Assembly (NCBI GenBank): GCA_037074705.1
Contig: CM073592.1
Location: 56,409,129 to 56,473,128 of the forward strand
Length of the DNA: 64,000 nucleotides
From: Zhengitettix transpicula
Taxonomy: Eukaryota > Arthropoda > Insecta > Orthoptera > Tetrigidae
Direction: 5' to 3'
Shown: in pieces, positions 11,851 through 23,876 of the stretch
Layout of the letters: the number at the start of each line of letters is the position of its first letter
Position numbering within the stretch: the stretch's first letter is position 1
Program-made: the position numbers and the translations under genes
The notes under the pieces: generated by a model
Database searches by the model: none
Seen by the model: only the letters and a program-made list of their open reading frames with translations
What the model was told of the DNA's origin: nothing

Positions 11851-12639
11851 CGTTTTTGGGATCTCTGAGATTAATAGCATGACACACCGTGTAGTTGGAG
11901 TATGGTTTCAACCCGTAATACGTGCTCCCTTAAGGGTAGAATATTTCAATGGGGTAACACAATAAAAATTTAATTTACCCAAATAATTCGTAAATGACAA
12001 AAGATCTAATCCAGTGTAATTGGAGTCTATGAGCTGAATAATCATCTTCAACATGCCGGTTAAGTTGAATTTCATCGCGTATAGTCCGTGGGGAAGGTAG
12101 GGGGTGTGAAGGAAAAAATATACAACATAATGGTCCACGGTGTTGTTGAGATAAACAGTGACGCTCCTGATGCCTGTTAAAGTCACTTGTTCAACCCCAG
12201 TCGGCATGCGGCGGGGAAATAATTGATTCATATTAAAATATTCGAATTATCAAGAGACAAGTTCATTCCTCTTCCGGATAATTTAGCATTGGCATAAATA
12301 AATAGTCGGGGATTGCCAATCCACTAATTTATGAATGTGTTGCATCCATATTAAATTTAAAATTGAACATTTGTTAAAAGTTTTGTATTTCTTATCGGTT
12401 AATAATTGTCAACATTTTTTTATTCTTTTCAGAGTCCAGTACTACAGTAATACGTTTATAGGTTTAAAATATAAAGGTTTAGTACTGGAAAATTGTGGGT
12501 AATTTTTGTATTTTTAATGATGTCGTTAAAACGCGTGTTTCTTATTCGAAATCTCGCAGCCGATAAATTAGAACTGATCAACTGGAATCAAACCCCATTT
12601 ACGAGCGTACTTAATATTCGCTGTATAACTTATTGTGGA
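11851..12639. other. Spacer with an unexplained 107-codon frame
   Basis: Minus-strand bases 11908-12231 are open for 107 codons and slightly less AT-rich than the flanks, but the translation shows no known domain and no splice or start context that decides for a gene. The rest is AT-rich with nothing recognised. Confidence 0.25.
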
Positions 12640-12862
12640 AGCACTCGGGATCGATCTGAGGCATGATCCTGCGTGGAGTCATGAAGTGTTATTTGTGTTA
12701 GTGGCCGGCAACCAGTTCTGATGTGCAGCTGCTTCGTGTGCACGGCCCAGTGGTCTTGGAGAGGCTGCTCTCAGTTCCCACGGTGCTGGTCCTCCACCTC
12801 TTGCTCTTGCTCTTGCTCTCCTACATCTGCTTGTGCTGCCGCTGCCGCTAATCCTATCAGCA
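12640..12862. other. GC-enriched island with a short hexanucleotide repeat
   Basis: Contains about four copies of the hexamer TTGCTC (12799-12820) followed by a short GCTGCC repeat (12833-12851). An 84-codon plus-strand frame over it is Cys- and Ser-rich because of the repeat and has no known domain. Confidence 0.4.
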
Positions 12863-14042
12863 AACCGACAACAACAAGATTCTACTCCTACGCAACCGCG
12901 TATATTCTTGTTGCTAAAGTGTGTAGGTGCGACTGTTTTAGAAATTTAACCGCACGATTTGGAAACAAATGCTAAGAAAAATGAGAATAGAGCGGGGACG
13001 TTTCAAGTAAATTCTCAGAGGAGACGACTAATAAAAATTGCATGGTGGACGACTAATCTAAATAAAACCTAAAAAAACAACGTGGTCACATAAGAATAAA
13101 TAAAATATGTTAGCACAATTTACTAAGATTCGGATAAACGTATATATTACTAAAGCCTAAAAATGTAAAGAAGTAAATAGAGAGATATTCAAAACAACAA
13201 TCCATAGTTCTCCTACACACATTTTCCACACCCTGCGTAATCAGCAAAGATTGAACGCGGACGTCAAGAATAAGTGTAGTTAGTTATTTGGGCATACAAG
13301 AATGAAATTCAAAAATGCTAAAATAAAATTCTGTAAAAAAATCACAGCCCACACGAAATTTCATTAAGAGATTAGAATGCTTCCCCTATATACAAACTAT
13401 TGTCCGGAAAGTCTGCAGTTCACGATAAACATTCTGAAATGAAGAGAACGTTTCATTATACTGAGTGAACTACGATACAGTTTTTTAAATTAAATGGAGG
13501 ATTGATAAATTAGAGTGTTATGTGCTTTTTCATCACGTAACAGGAAACGATCGATGTAGACTTTCAGATACATTTTCGCGCGTACAAAAGAGTGGAAATA
13601 TTGGTCACCAATTAATAACAGCAATGATTTTTTTTATAAAATCACTAATTTCAACGTCTTAAATTCTCCAGAATATTTACTCGTGAATTCCGTGCGTTAA
13701 TTTACATGGGAAACAAAGGGGATTGATGTGATTACACCGTCGACAACGGTCAGAGGGAATATTTCTTACATTCAAATATCCAATAATTGTATTAGAAAAT
13801 AATTCACTAATTAATTATTTAAACTGTTAGCATGTCAGGAAGCGAGTTTCTAGATAAATAAACATGAAAAGTTAATTTCGGAAGCTCCTTTATCAGTTCC
13901 TGAGATTTTTTTGATTATTATTTTAATTGTTTATTATTATTACATGACAACTTTGATGCTGTCCATTTTATAATAATTCGTTTAGTGATATAAAATTTAG
14001 ACTCATCTAAAATTTATATTGAATTGAAATTTCTGTTTTGTT
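12863..14042. other. AT-rich stretch, nothing recognised
   Basis: No gene, RNA or shared repeat was identified. Confidence 0.35.
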
Positions 14043-14160
14043 TTGTCAACTAATGAGTGCAGTTGTGTCGCTCTAGGCTCTTCTTAGCATCTGAAGAAAG
14101 GTGCAAGTATCCCAGAAACGTTGTGTGGTATTTATATTATCACTTATTTTGTCTATATTT
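14043..14160 (+). repeat. S repeat, copy 1
   Basis: Shares more than 100 bases with 29936-30042 (same strand), and a subset with 51905-52050 (opposite strand). The common core reads CTCTTCTTAGCA, then CTGAAGA, a spacer of about 17 bases, then CCCAGAAACGTTGTGTGGTA. The copies differ mainly in the spacer. The three-frame translation is shared because the DNA is shared, so this is treated as a repeat and not as a protein family. Confidence 0.85.
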
Positions 14161-15774
14161 GGTTATCTTTCTAATTATTAAAATTTATATTGTCGGCTAT
14201 GGAATATTGTCACTCCCATCAGTTTCGAAGTATTTTACGTAAATCATTACAATTTTTAAATAAGTGCTTCTTGGGTTCCTAATCGACTGTGTAAAGCCAT
14301 GATGTTACTATGGTAAATACAGTCATTTTCAGCTCAAAATAGAGTGTCACTTAATCACCTCTTACGTGGGGAAAACCTTCACCCCTCAATTCCAATTGGT
14401 GTGTAACACTCAATTGTAATGGATAAAAATAAGGACATTTTTCAAGTTTAATAAATTTGCTTGATCAAACATTTTTCAGTTTATGGCATTACACTTTTGT
14501 TTGGAAAGGCTTCGTTAGTCTACAAAATTATATTGACAAGTGTTAATACTTTTAAAATTAATCGAATCCCTGGATGTGAAAAAAAATTCTCCTTGCTGAA
14601 CAGAATGATGTGAAAGTGCTAGAAAACCTACCTAAGAATAATCAAAGCATGGGTCAGATAAATTATTTTAATGAAAAATAAAATAAAATAAAAAATATTA
14701 GACATAGATAACCCTCGTCCGTACGATATTTTAATTTCCTATACGTTTAAATATTTTTGTGAATTGTTCTACAGAGAGGAAATGATTCTAAACAGAGTTA
14801 AGTATATAATAATACGTTTTTAACAGTAAATGCAACAGCTATGTAAAGTGAGGTGGCGTATAAAATATTTTTTTTGTTAAAATTAAGTCGACTGCCTGAT
14901 AGGAAAGAAAATTTTTAAATACACATCAATAATGTCCTTATTTAGAGTCACTTAAAATTTCATTATTAAATGCCACCAAGTGTAAAATTAATTGAAGTAA
15001 ATAAAATCATTCAGCCTCATTATTATATAAATTATAATAACTTTTCAAATTAATGACGTCAGAAGCTGACATTAATGACACTGAATGATGATTAACGTAA
15101 CATTTAGTCAAATATTAATGTTTTTTTTATTCCTGCCATCCGCTACATATTCTAGTTTACCAGTATTTTATTCTAGATTATTTACATATAAATATGTGAC
15201 AGTAATTGAAACAAATAATTGAATTTGTTGAAGTCGCTACGTACTTTAATGTAAAAGAGGAGGCAGGATGTCACATCAAACCATTAGAATAAATAAAACG
15301 GAAATTTTAAATACAACTTGACATTGACAATGATGTCAGGCAGGTCAAAGCGTAAGAAAAATTAAATTAAAAAAAAACTAACAATACTTGTAGTCCGTAA
15401 TCAAGGCTAAAGTTCTTTGAAATTTATTTAAGTTAATGGTCATTGCAATAACTATAAATATTCTTGGCACTGTATCATTAAATTTAATTGCAAAGTTATT
15501 ATAGTGAGTATCATGATAATATCTTAATGACGTTGATACGGAAAATTTCATCAAGTTTGAAAGCTGTTTGTCGTACGGCTTGAGAAGAAATTATTCTTAG
15601 TAGTAGAGTAATAATGTTTTTGCTAGTGAAAGTAAGCGGTTTACATGCGATAGAATCATCAGAATGTTATATTTACTCGCTTTCTGCCACGCACAGTACA
15701 AACAATTCTAGTTCGTCGGCACAATTAACTCATGTATAATTTGTTATGCACTGGATAAGCTAAGCATTCATTTC
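14161..15774. other. AT-rich stretch, nothing recognised
   Basis: No gene, RNA or shared repeat was identified in this AT-rich block. Confidence 0.35.
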
Positions 15775-16640
15775 GTGTCAATGCAGGGCTTGTGGGTTAA
15801 AATTCAAAAATTCTCGCAGCTCTCCAACACACTTCGACTTTCCCCCACCGAAGTTAATTTCCTTCCTCAACTTGTCCAGCAATTCACGCGCGACAACCAC
15901 CGTCCCCACATGCCCGGTTTTTACGACCGTGTTCGTAAAAATTTAATTAAACTCCCGTCCAAGTACAACGAATATTACCCACGGAAAAAAAAAACGAATC
16001 ACCCTTCCCAAGCTCCTGGCGCCTTGGGAAACTTTGCTCGCCAAGAAGTGTTCCCCTTAATACGATGCCTTTAAAAAAAGAAATTAATCAAAATTCTTCT
16101 TCTTTCTTAGGTATTGCAGCATATATTTTTTAGTCGGCAGTGTATTATCATGAGAATCGTCCGGGTAGGATTTCTTTTTATTAAAAGTTTTAATAGATTT
16201 TTGCGGAGGAAGCGCTAATCCGCAGTGGTGGCCGAGGATTCCAGGCTCGCGGGAACTTCCTCCAGGCATTTCCTTACAATGGCGGCCCGCTTCCTCTCTC
16301 TAATTACGATCTGCCGAGCTGATAGAAGACGCCAGCACGGCGCAGGTTCCACGCGTGAAATCCACTTAATGGGAAACGTTTTCGTCCTCCGGAGGAATCT
16401 CCGAGAGGCGATGCGGAGGAAAGATTACCATTAACAAACAAACAGTGGAGCCTTTGTTAGCCCTGCTAATGGACGATACGCATGCATATACATTGGCTTC
16501 GTTTGAATTACAGATCACTTTACGGCCTTTCCTCTTCGATAGTTCATTTCCCTCTTTTTAAAGAGGCCGGTGACGTCTGTTCTTCGAGCCGCGGACGTCT
16601 TTGAAGACAGGTACATCTACATTTAAGAAAACCTCTCAGA
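15775..16640. other. Cluster of GC-enriched islands
   Basis: Three blocks, about 15780-16075, 16195-16440 and 16500-16620, are GC-enriched and separated by short AT-rich gaps. A 99-codon plus-strand frame (15778-16074) begins in the first block but has no recognised domain. Several GACGT cores occur in the third block (16570-16640). Candidate regulatory or decayed sequence. Confidence 0.35.
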
Positions 16641-16714
16641 CGTCAAATTACAGCCACTTTCTCGGATGTGGATCGTTATACACTAATTTACAATTCAGGT
16701 TTGACGTTTTACAC

Positions 16715-16876
16715 TGGGGAAAAAATTAATTTTCGGGAGTTCCATTACGAAAAATGGAAGGAAAATATCATAATACGAAATATGAATTGATAGTAAGTGA
16801 ATTGAAGGAGTTGATAATTGGAGAATGAGACACGTAAACGAGTCTAACAAAATGAAACATGTCGAGAGCATTCCAT
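16715..16876 (+). repeat. Direct repeat Q, copy 1
   Basis: About 160 bases match 17113-17272 in the same orientation, including CCATTACGAAAAATGGA and GTGAATTGAAGGAGTTGATA. The two copies flank the P repeat at 16875-17105, an arrangement like an element with direct terminal repeats. Confidence 0.85.
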
Positions 16877-17105
16877 CATCATACTTTAATATTATTTTAT
16901 TTGTTCTCTACACCACTTATGAAAAAAAATTCTGTTACCGTATAAATACATAACTAACCTGACGAAAGTATAAAAATGTACAGAAACTTCGTTGATTTGA
17001 ATAAAATATTTTAAAATGTCGTTTATAGTGGTCATTTAATTTTTCGTATTAATAAAAACTGTTAAGAAAAACATTATTTATATTATCTTAGAGTTGACTA
17101 AATAT
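16875..17105 (+). repeat. Dispersed repeat P, copy 2, between Q repeats
   Basis: Matches 11617-11850 and lies exactly between the two Q direct repeats. It may be the inner part of a Q-P-Q element of about 560 bases. At 11617-11850 the P part is present without recognisable Q flanks. Confidence 0.8.
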
Positions 17106-17112
17106 TAATTTA

Positions 17113-17272
17113 CACAAATTAATTTTCTGGAGTGCCATTACGAAAAATGGAGGGAAAATGTCAGAATATGAAATATGAATTAATAATAAGTGAATTGAAG
17201 GAGTTGATAATTTGAGAATGAGACACGTAATGGAGGCTAACAAATTAAAATATGTCGAGAGCATTCTCTGAC
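17113..17272 (+). repeat. Direct repeat Q, copy 2
   Basis: Second copy of the 160-bp Q unit with about 10-15% differences by eye; both copies end near GTCGAGAGCATTC. Confidence 0.85.
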
Positions 17273-18799
17273 GAGCCCGGTGAAATTAGATCCTAAATAT
17301 TTGTATATCAACTATTAAAGGAATTTATAAGTTACTTAAACGACGTTTCCTACATAATTTCCACTTTCTAAAACTTCATTTCTGAGTCTACTGTAACGCC
17401 CAGTATTTCATTGATAACACAATTTATTACAAACAAAATGATCCGTGGAAAATGAATATGGATGCAAATTATCGTGTTAGAAATTAGTCGATGAGATCGC
17501 AAAAGAATAGGTTGAGCGTTCAAAGATTCAAAACGAGCCGATCAGGCTATTTCAACTTTTTCTATGGTGTAGCGTAAATGAGACAGAATTTTTACATCTT
17601 ATTTATATGGCATACTCATTATTCTTCACTTTATTATATAGCTTCTTCAAACCAACTAATACGCAATTCGAGGTTAATTGGGACTTTTTACTACTTGAAT
17701 ATTGTGATTTACGTAATAGCTACTTCAACAACAGAAGTCTATAGAAAAATTCCAATTGATAACCCTGTGAATGCAATTTTTACTACGGGGAGTAGATTAC
17801 TGGACTCCATTTCTCGTGAAATAATACAACACTGATCGGTTTGAAATCCTCGATATTTTCCGTTTATTTGAACGTTATGTGCACTGTTTTTCGCTAGTTG
17901 TCGCCATCTCAGCAACTTCAAAATACTCTAACATGAAACATGTTTTTATTAATATTAAAGCTTACTGGTTTTTTTTCCCTTTTTAAATTTATGGGGCAAC
18001 TTGAAGATTATTCTGTACCGTAGTACACGTACTTTTAACAGTTGTACACATTCCAAGGAAAGTATTCGATAAGTGACGTCACCTTGATTATATGTTTCTG
18101 TCCTTTCGTAAGAGCAGTGTACATTATATTAACGGATTTGAAAAATGAGGACTTCTTTACTTACCAATAATTAGTGCTTCCATTGTATGACCTGTAACGA
18201 AAGAAATATTTCGTGATGAGATGAACTTTACAAAAAAGAAAAACATGAACAGAAAAATGAAATTTATATAAAAAAATATATTTCGGATATTAAAACTGTC
18301 CTGAAGAAATTAAAAACAATTATCAACAACTGTCGTCTAAAAGATGGCCAATTACAATCAATTAAGTGAATTCAGTAGTGAATAACATTAATAATGTGCA
18401 GATTATTATAATTCGGCAGTCTTATTTAAGGGATCACGCTATGATCCTGATTTTATTGATCAGAAAAAAGTATCATTGACAATATTACTGCAATTGAAAA
18501 ATACATAAGTATAAATAGCCGGAGGAAAAAAATAACACAATTAAGAGTCACACTATAACTAAGCATATTATAACTATTAACGAAATTTAATATTATTATT
18601 ACTAGACACCGAGTTAACCAGAAACAATAAAAACAGTTCTTAACCAAATCTTAAATATAATTAAACCTAATAAGCTGTAAAAAAGTAATTTATTTTTCAG
18701 ATGCTTCTTTACGTGTTGATATTAATAAATTTCAAAATGTATTAAATTTGTATTGTTGATTTAATAAAGTTACGACGCAAACGTGTATTCTAGACGCTA
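17273..18799. other. AT-rich stretch, nothing recognised
   Basis: No shared repeat or RNA was found. An 85-codon frame (17578-17835 plus) shows no domain. Confidence 0.35.
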
Positions 18800-18985
18800 T
18801 GAATTCACGTTCTTACTCTGCAGAGAAAAGGAGAGCGTGGAGAAGGCGAATTTGACGCGGGGGCGGTAGAACAATTGTGGATCGATAATTAGGCGATATC
18901 TCGCGCAGCGCGTGACTAACACGAAGCCTCGTTATAGCGTGTCGCAGGGGCCCCACATGTTGTTATTCACTACAAGTGAGAATCA
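18800..18985. other. GC-enriched island
   Basis: Short block with several CG-rich words, e.g. CTCGCGCAGCGCGTGAC near 18900. No frame or repeat match. Confidence 0.35.
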
Positions 18986-19348
18986 CGAATCCTCTCCCAG
19001 GCACACGATCTTATATTTTTGAGAGTAATTCCTCTGTAGAAAGATCCAGCGCAATCTGGTTCGTACTATTTTCAGGACGTCATTACAATTACGGTACTGT
19101 GTGGGACATTCCTCACTAAATTGTAGTTAACTTAATTTACGGTGTCTTGTACTGCTAAATAAATTAAATCTATACATTCAGAATACAGTAGACTGAAAAA
19201 GTGTTCTGTAATTATTCGAAACGCAAAAAATTCTAAATTTTATTTGTATTCACTTTAGGCAATCGATATCGCTCTGGCGGAGATAATTTTTCGAGGCGAG
19301 GTATTGTTATCTTTAGATTAACTCGTCAGCTAGTGACAAGATTTAATT

Positions 19349-19655
19349 AATTGTCATTCGGACAACAAGACGCGTGTATTTAACTGAGGGAGTCGTTTGT
19401 AAATTTTAATGCAGCAAGTGTCGTTCGGAGAGAAATTAAGCTGCTGAATAAACTAACTGTCATTTGGAGAACAACGAAGCATCATGTTATTGACTGAGGA
19501 ACGTAAATGAATGTAATTGTAATTCGGAGAACAAACACGACACACAGTCAGGCTGAGGGAGTTGTTTAAGTATTTTATTGGATTCAGTTTTATTAATATT
19601 TTGACCGACTACTTTCATGAGTATTGCAACTTAACTGTCGTTTGAAGATTACTAA
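19349..19655 (+). repeat. Degenerate tandem repeat
   Basis: Four to five imperfect units recur, each with an (A/G)TTCGGAGAACAA-like core preceded by AATTGTCA or AACTGTC, and some followed by GACTGAGGGAGT. Unit lengths are uneven (about 37-120 bases), so it is an old decayed tandem array. Confidence 0.6.
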
Positions 19656-20704
19656 CAATTGGGCCAGATCAGCTTAGGTTTTGTGGTTGTCGACTGTAAT
19701 TTGAGCGCGTCACCAGAGACCGAAGCCCTCATTGTGATTTACAACCAGACAGGAGATTTACGTTTCTGTGAATTAGCGGTCAAGATATTTTTGCTAGCAT
19801 GTACTCAGACAATTTTTTTTTCCATCAAAATTCCCACAACACGACCCTGTGATAAGATTTGTGTTTATTGTAAATGTTAAAAAAATTAAATCATTTCTAT
19901 TATTTTATCACTTACGTAATATCATTTTATTTCATTTATTTTGTTTTCCCATAAAGTGAAGTAGCATTGTTGATAACAGTATATAATATGAGGTCAAATT
20001 TGTCGTAGTACGATTTTGGTGTATAACAAGCTTAGAGACGAAACTAGACATCGAAGATCAATCATTACAGACGACCGTATATAATTTATCATGGAAGAAA
20101 ATTAGTAGATACGTTATGAGTGTAATTTAATATGTTATATATACATTTAAATAATTTCATTGTAAATATTAGTGTATAGTTTGTACGTGACAATAGGTCA
20201 GAATGTGTTATGAACAAAATATTGCATGGCTTCTAACCGACTGAAAGGATCAAAGCACGACGTTTCGATGTCGATCACTTTCATAGTCTTCTAACAAACT
20301 GTTTGTCCGGTGCAATCAGTCCTTTATATATAAATAAAGGGCTGATAACATCGCCAAACAATATTTTTGTTCATTCTTTACACCGAGAAAAACTGCATTC
20401 TCTACAAAAAGTTTTATTAACACACGGAGAAAAGTGACTGTTGACAGACTTCAGCGTATGGAGAGGAGCGTCGATTGGGATTTGGTCGTGAGTGGTTGAC
20501 ATAGCGTCTCGAACGACTTTCTTCTTGTAGTGAAGAGAGCAATGAGGCGAAATGAATTATTGTACGACAAAGCACTGTATATATTTTGGTAATTTTATAT
20601 TAAAAATTACCTAGCGCCCTTGAAATTGTTAAATCTGAAGAACACTCAATAACCAAAGAAGAAACTGAGCTACATCGACTTTTTGGGTTGACACCGATAG
20701 CACC

Positions 20705-20705
<1 letters not shown>
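19656..20705. other. Spacer with one GAAACG-type motif
   Basis: No gene was found. On the minus strand near 20245-20290 the sequence GAAGAC, a 17-base spacer, then CGAAACGTCGTGC resembles the core of the S repeats. The rest is AT-rich with nothing recognised. Confidence 0.35.

Positions 20706-20735
<30 letters not shown>
20706..20735. repeat. (TA)n microsatellite left of element B
   Basis: Uninterrupted alternating TA, ending one short leader away from the primer-binding site of LTR B. Confidence 0.95.
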
Positions 20736-20738
<3 letters not shown>

Positions 20739-21850
20739 GTAAACGCTATATCTACGAGGAATATCGTGCCACGTTGGGCGCCAAATTGTAGTAAACCCTT
20801 ATTTACGAGTCCACCATTATTCATAATATCTTATAGAAAAATGCTTCTCGTCTTAGGGGTAAAATATACCACGGCTATTTTAGTTCTTACGAGCAGGGTC
20901 ACCTACGGACCTCCAATAAAATATATGAATTGTTTATTATAGAAATCTAATTATTATGCACAACTAAAACTAAACGAATACCTTGGAACGTCAAAAGCGG
21001 TTCTCAAGTGACCCAGCACCCCTCAATGTATGCTTGTAACTTCGTATTTTGTCAACGCTCGGAACAAACTTCGGAGGTCTAGAAATTGATCGAATCAATC
21101 CGAATGAATCGGTTAGGCGGCGAGCAAAAGTAACTCAACTCACTTAGTTTTAAAGAACCAATCTCACAACCTTAAATTAAACAACCTTCTCCACTTTGCT
21201 ACAGCAAGTTGTATTGACAAGAGCAAACATAGGATGTGTGGCAGAGCTATATAGATAGACGGCATTGCACAGGATTTCCATCTCCTGTGGCTTTTTACCG
21301 ACCTTTGGCAAGTTTATCTAAACCTCGAGTGAGATTCGTTATGATCCGCATACAAAATCAACGTCCTTCAACAAATACAAGTTGGATCGACTATAACGCA
21401 GAAAATTGCTTAGGATCAGAATAATTTCACACTCAGATAAAAAAAGCGACTAAAAACCAACGACGCGCCTGGACGGAATGTCCGAATTTAGTCTAGTCAG
21501 CCCAAAACATTGACACTCGGCTGAGCTTTCTCAGACAAAATGTAAATAACACCAACAGCCACTCGACTGAGACGGCCCTACTGACCTCGGGCTAGCCTTC
21601 TCCACTACTACCTCACACTTCACTACTGAATGTAAACAATATCTCCGGCCGCTCGACTTAGCTGATGCTCTCCTACTTCGCTGGTGCTCGACTGACTTCT
21701 GTGTTTACTTCACTAGGCTTTTATCCCTTTACCTCGGAACACAGTTTGACCCAGGGTTAAATGTTCGTAAACATTGGGCGTAAAGGAAATGTATTGCCTA
21801 ACTGAAGACAGAAAATTTTAAATAAAATAAATTCCTTAGTAATGTCTACA
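20736..21850 (-). mobile_element. Element B: LTR plus remnant of the leader
   Basis: On the minus strand a 1064-bp LTR (20787-21850) starts TGTAGACATTACTAAGG and ends GGGTTTACTACA. Three bases later comes a primer-binding site and a further 30 or so bases of leader, then (TA)n. The final leader bases GCGTTTACTA resemble the LTR's own end GGTTTACTA. The insertion may therefore be a deletion product in which recombination at a short homology joined the leader to the last bases of the downstream LTR. No gag or pol remains. An AATAAA signal lies about 130 bases before the LTR 3' end. The tRNA-Lys primer and TATA target fit Ty3/gypsy-like retrotransposons; the clade cannot be fixed without pol. 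Confidence 0.88.
20766..20783 (-). other. tRNA-Lys primer-binding site
   Basis: The minus strand reads TGGCGCCCAACGTGGCAC, matching 16 of 18 bases complementary to the 3' end (with CCA) of insect tRNA-Lys of the CTT-anticodon type as I know it. It lies three bases after the LTR end, the expected place for minus-strand priming. This decides the orientation of element B and its LTR nature. Confidence 0.88.

Positions 21851-21887
<37 letters not shown>
21851..21887. repeat. (TA)n with CATA interruptions, right of element B
   Basis: Begins ATACATACATACATA and continues as pure (TA)n; directly abuts the TGTAGA start of the LTR. Confidence 0.9.
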
Positions 21888-21994
21888 GACAGATTATATG
21901 CAGTAAGGGAGTTAATCGTAATAGCGAATAGACAGTCTGCCTAATTACGAGGGGGAGTGGAATTCATTACATAGTGGGGGCAGGTCCTTTGTGA

Positions 21995-22115
21995 AGACCG
22001 GCAAAGGCCGCCGGGAATCGAAGCCAGACCGCAAGCCAGCCGCACGCGCACTCCCAGCCGAACAATGGCACCAGATTGACAGGGGCGCTGGAGCACTAAT
22101 CCCACGCATAGTTAT
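21995..22115 (-). repeat. Possible tRNA-derived SINE fragment
   Basis: On the minus strand GGCTTCGATTCCCG resembles an RNA polymerase III B box, with a weak A-box-like GGCTGGGAGTGCG upstream. The block is GC-rich against its flanks. No 3' tail or target duplication was found, so the assignment is weak. Confidence 0.3.
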
Positions 22116-23814
22116 CAGCTTCACACTCCCGTTAAATGTCCAAAAGGTGACATTGTTCAAATCACTGACGGTCATGTTTGTTTCGCAGAGCTTAAGATAT
22201 TAGTTGGCGGGTACTAACGTAAGTAATTAATAAACTCTTGTTTTATGATATCCAATACAAGTCAAATAATGACGAAAGCCCATATGGTGCTGACATCGAT
22301 TTGTGTTACGGTGCTATTCGAAATATTATTCTGCATATAAATATCGGCCAACTTAATCAGCAACAAGAGCCTTGAGGAAAGCGATCTATCTGCAGGCACT
22401 TACCATCATCCTAATATCTCTTATTTCAGTTCAATCAAAAACAAATATACGTATTATACGTACTTTTCCTTCTGTAGTAGTATCAGAAAAATAAAAGTAT
22501 TATATTCAATTTGAAGGTTCATTGGAAGTAAAGAAAGACGATAACTTCCCTCCCACGGCCTGGTTTATAGCCATTAACACAGCGAGGTCGACTACCTCAC
22601 TATTTCCCCAAATTTGTAGAACTTTGCTGAAGTCAGCGTTGAACTGATATTTTGCCAACAGCAGCAAACAAATGCGTCATTAGCCGAGAATACTGAGTAA
22701 CCCGTTGCATTAGTTGGGCAATCGGTTTCGCGTCGTAGTTCGGCGCGTGCCTGGGATTTGGGCTCTCAATAGAAAGTGTGTGACCGTCGTATGCGGGTGT
22801 TCGTTGTGACAGGCTGTGATTGCTTTGCGGGGAGCAAGGGTTGTCATCGCCAGCCCCGTCCATATATTCATCCGTAGGGCTTCTTCGGACACCTCATTTA
22901 CCGCCCCCGTGAAACCTGCTACTTGCAAAGCGCAAAGATTATCAGGGACTTCATCTGACACAAAAGACTTGTAAATGACGTTTCAATCGATTGCACCAAT
23001 TATTCCCTGCAGTGATAAGGTTTTTATTACTAGAACAAGAACGTTTTGTCGGCTTCTGTCGTATTCATTTGGTGCTGATCATATCAGAAAACGTATTAAT
23101 GCTACGTTCACATAGAGACCTTTATTTTGTGTAATGGATCCGTAATATGAATCTGCATTAAAGAAAGGTTGAAATTTATGAGAAAATGTACTAATAAAAA
23201 TTAATCCATAATCTCACATTGATAAAAATTGTTCTTCTAATTTTTTCACAATCCATTGAACCAACTATTACTTTATGGAAGTACGGAAGGGGTCAAAACA
23301 TTACGAAGATAGGCAGGATTTCCTTTTATTCTACTTCTTTCTACGGCTTTACGGCTATCTGCACTCAAATGACATTATCATCCTCATTTGCTGCACATTA
23401 CACCGTGATCAAATCAGTTCCTTCTGCGCAGAAACGCTGTCCACTTGCATCACAGACGAACAGCGTTCTATAATCACTTTTCTTGTGATCTTAAAGTGTA
23501 ACAGCAGCTCAAATCCATGGAAGACTTGCAGCTGAATATACCGTTTGAAAAAACGCGAACAACAAGGAATAAGTCAGTCGTCGAGCCACTTCCACTACTG
23601 ACGACATTATTTATCACGTTTTTGTGGCTATCTTAGGAGAATGGGGAAATTAAACATATTTATGAAACTAAAATCATGATAATGGAACCTTAAACTCTTG
23701 CCATGCTAGCATATAATTTGAAAGGTCAATTTTCTTCCAATGATAAATGCTGATCTGTTCATTTCATAGTATATCTCAAATATTCACATATATATGAATA
23801 GTATAATTTTTTTT
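22116..23814. other. Spacer with mild GC island at about 22540-22960
   Basis: Two overlapping minus-strand frames of 76 and 83 codons cross the island without recognised domains. The rest holds no shared repeat. Confidence 0.3.
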
Positions 23815-23876
23815 TGGTTACAGACTACATGAGTTTAATCCACATGTTGCAACTCCCCTTTAATAGCATAGGAAGG
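23815..23876 (-). repeat. R family, tail-end fragment
   Basis: About 62 bases with AATCCACATGTTGCAACTCC and CCTTTAATAGCATAGGAAGG, preceded on the plus strand by a run of nine T (a poly-A tail on the minus strand). Only the tail end is present, as expected from 5'-truncated retroposition. Confidence 0.85.

Noticed and set aside
11908..12231. 107-codon minus-strand frame as a possible host gene
   Set aside because: No recognised domain, no convincing splice or promoter context, and amino acid composition like that of random AT-rich DNA.
14080..14130. Hammerhead ribozyme in S repeats
   Set aside because: The words CTGANGA and GAAA are present, but the helix between them does not close with the needed pair, copy 2 has lost the first C, and no matching outer helices were found.
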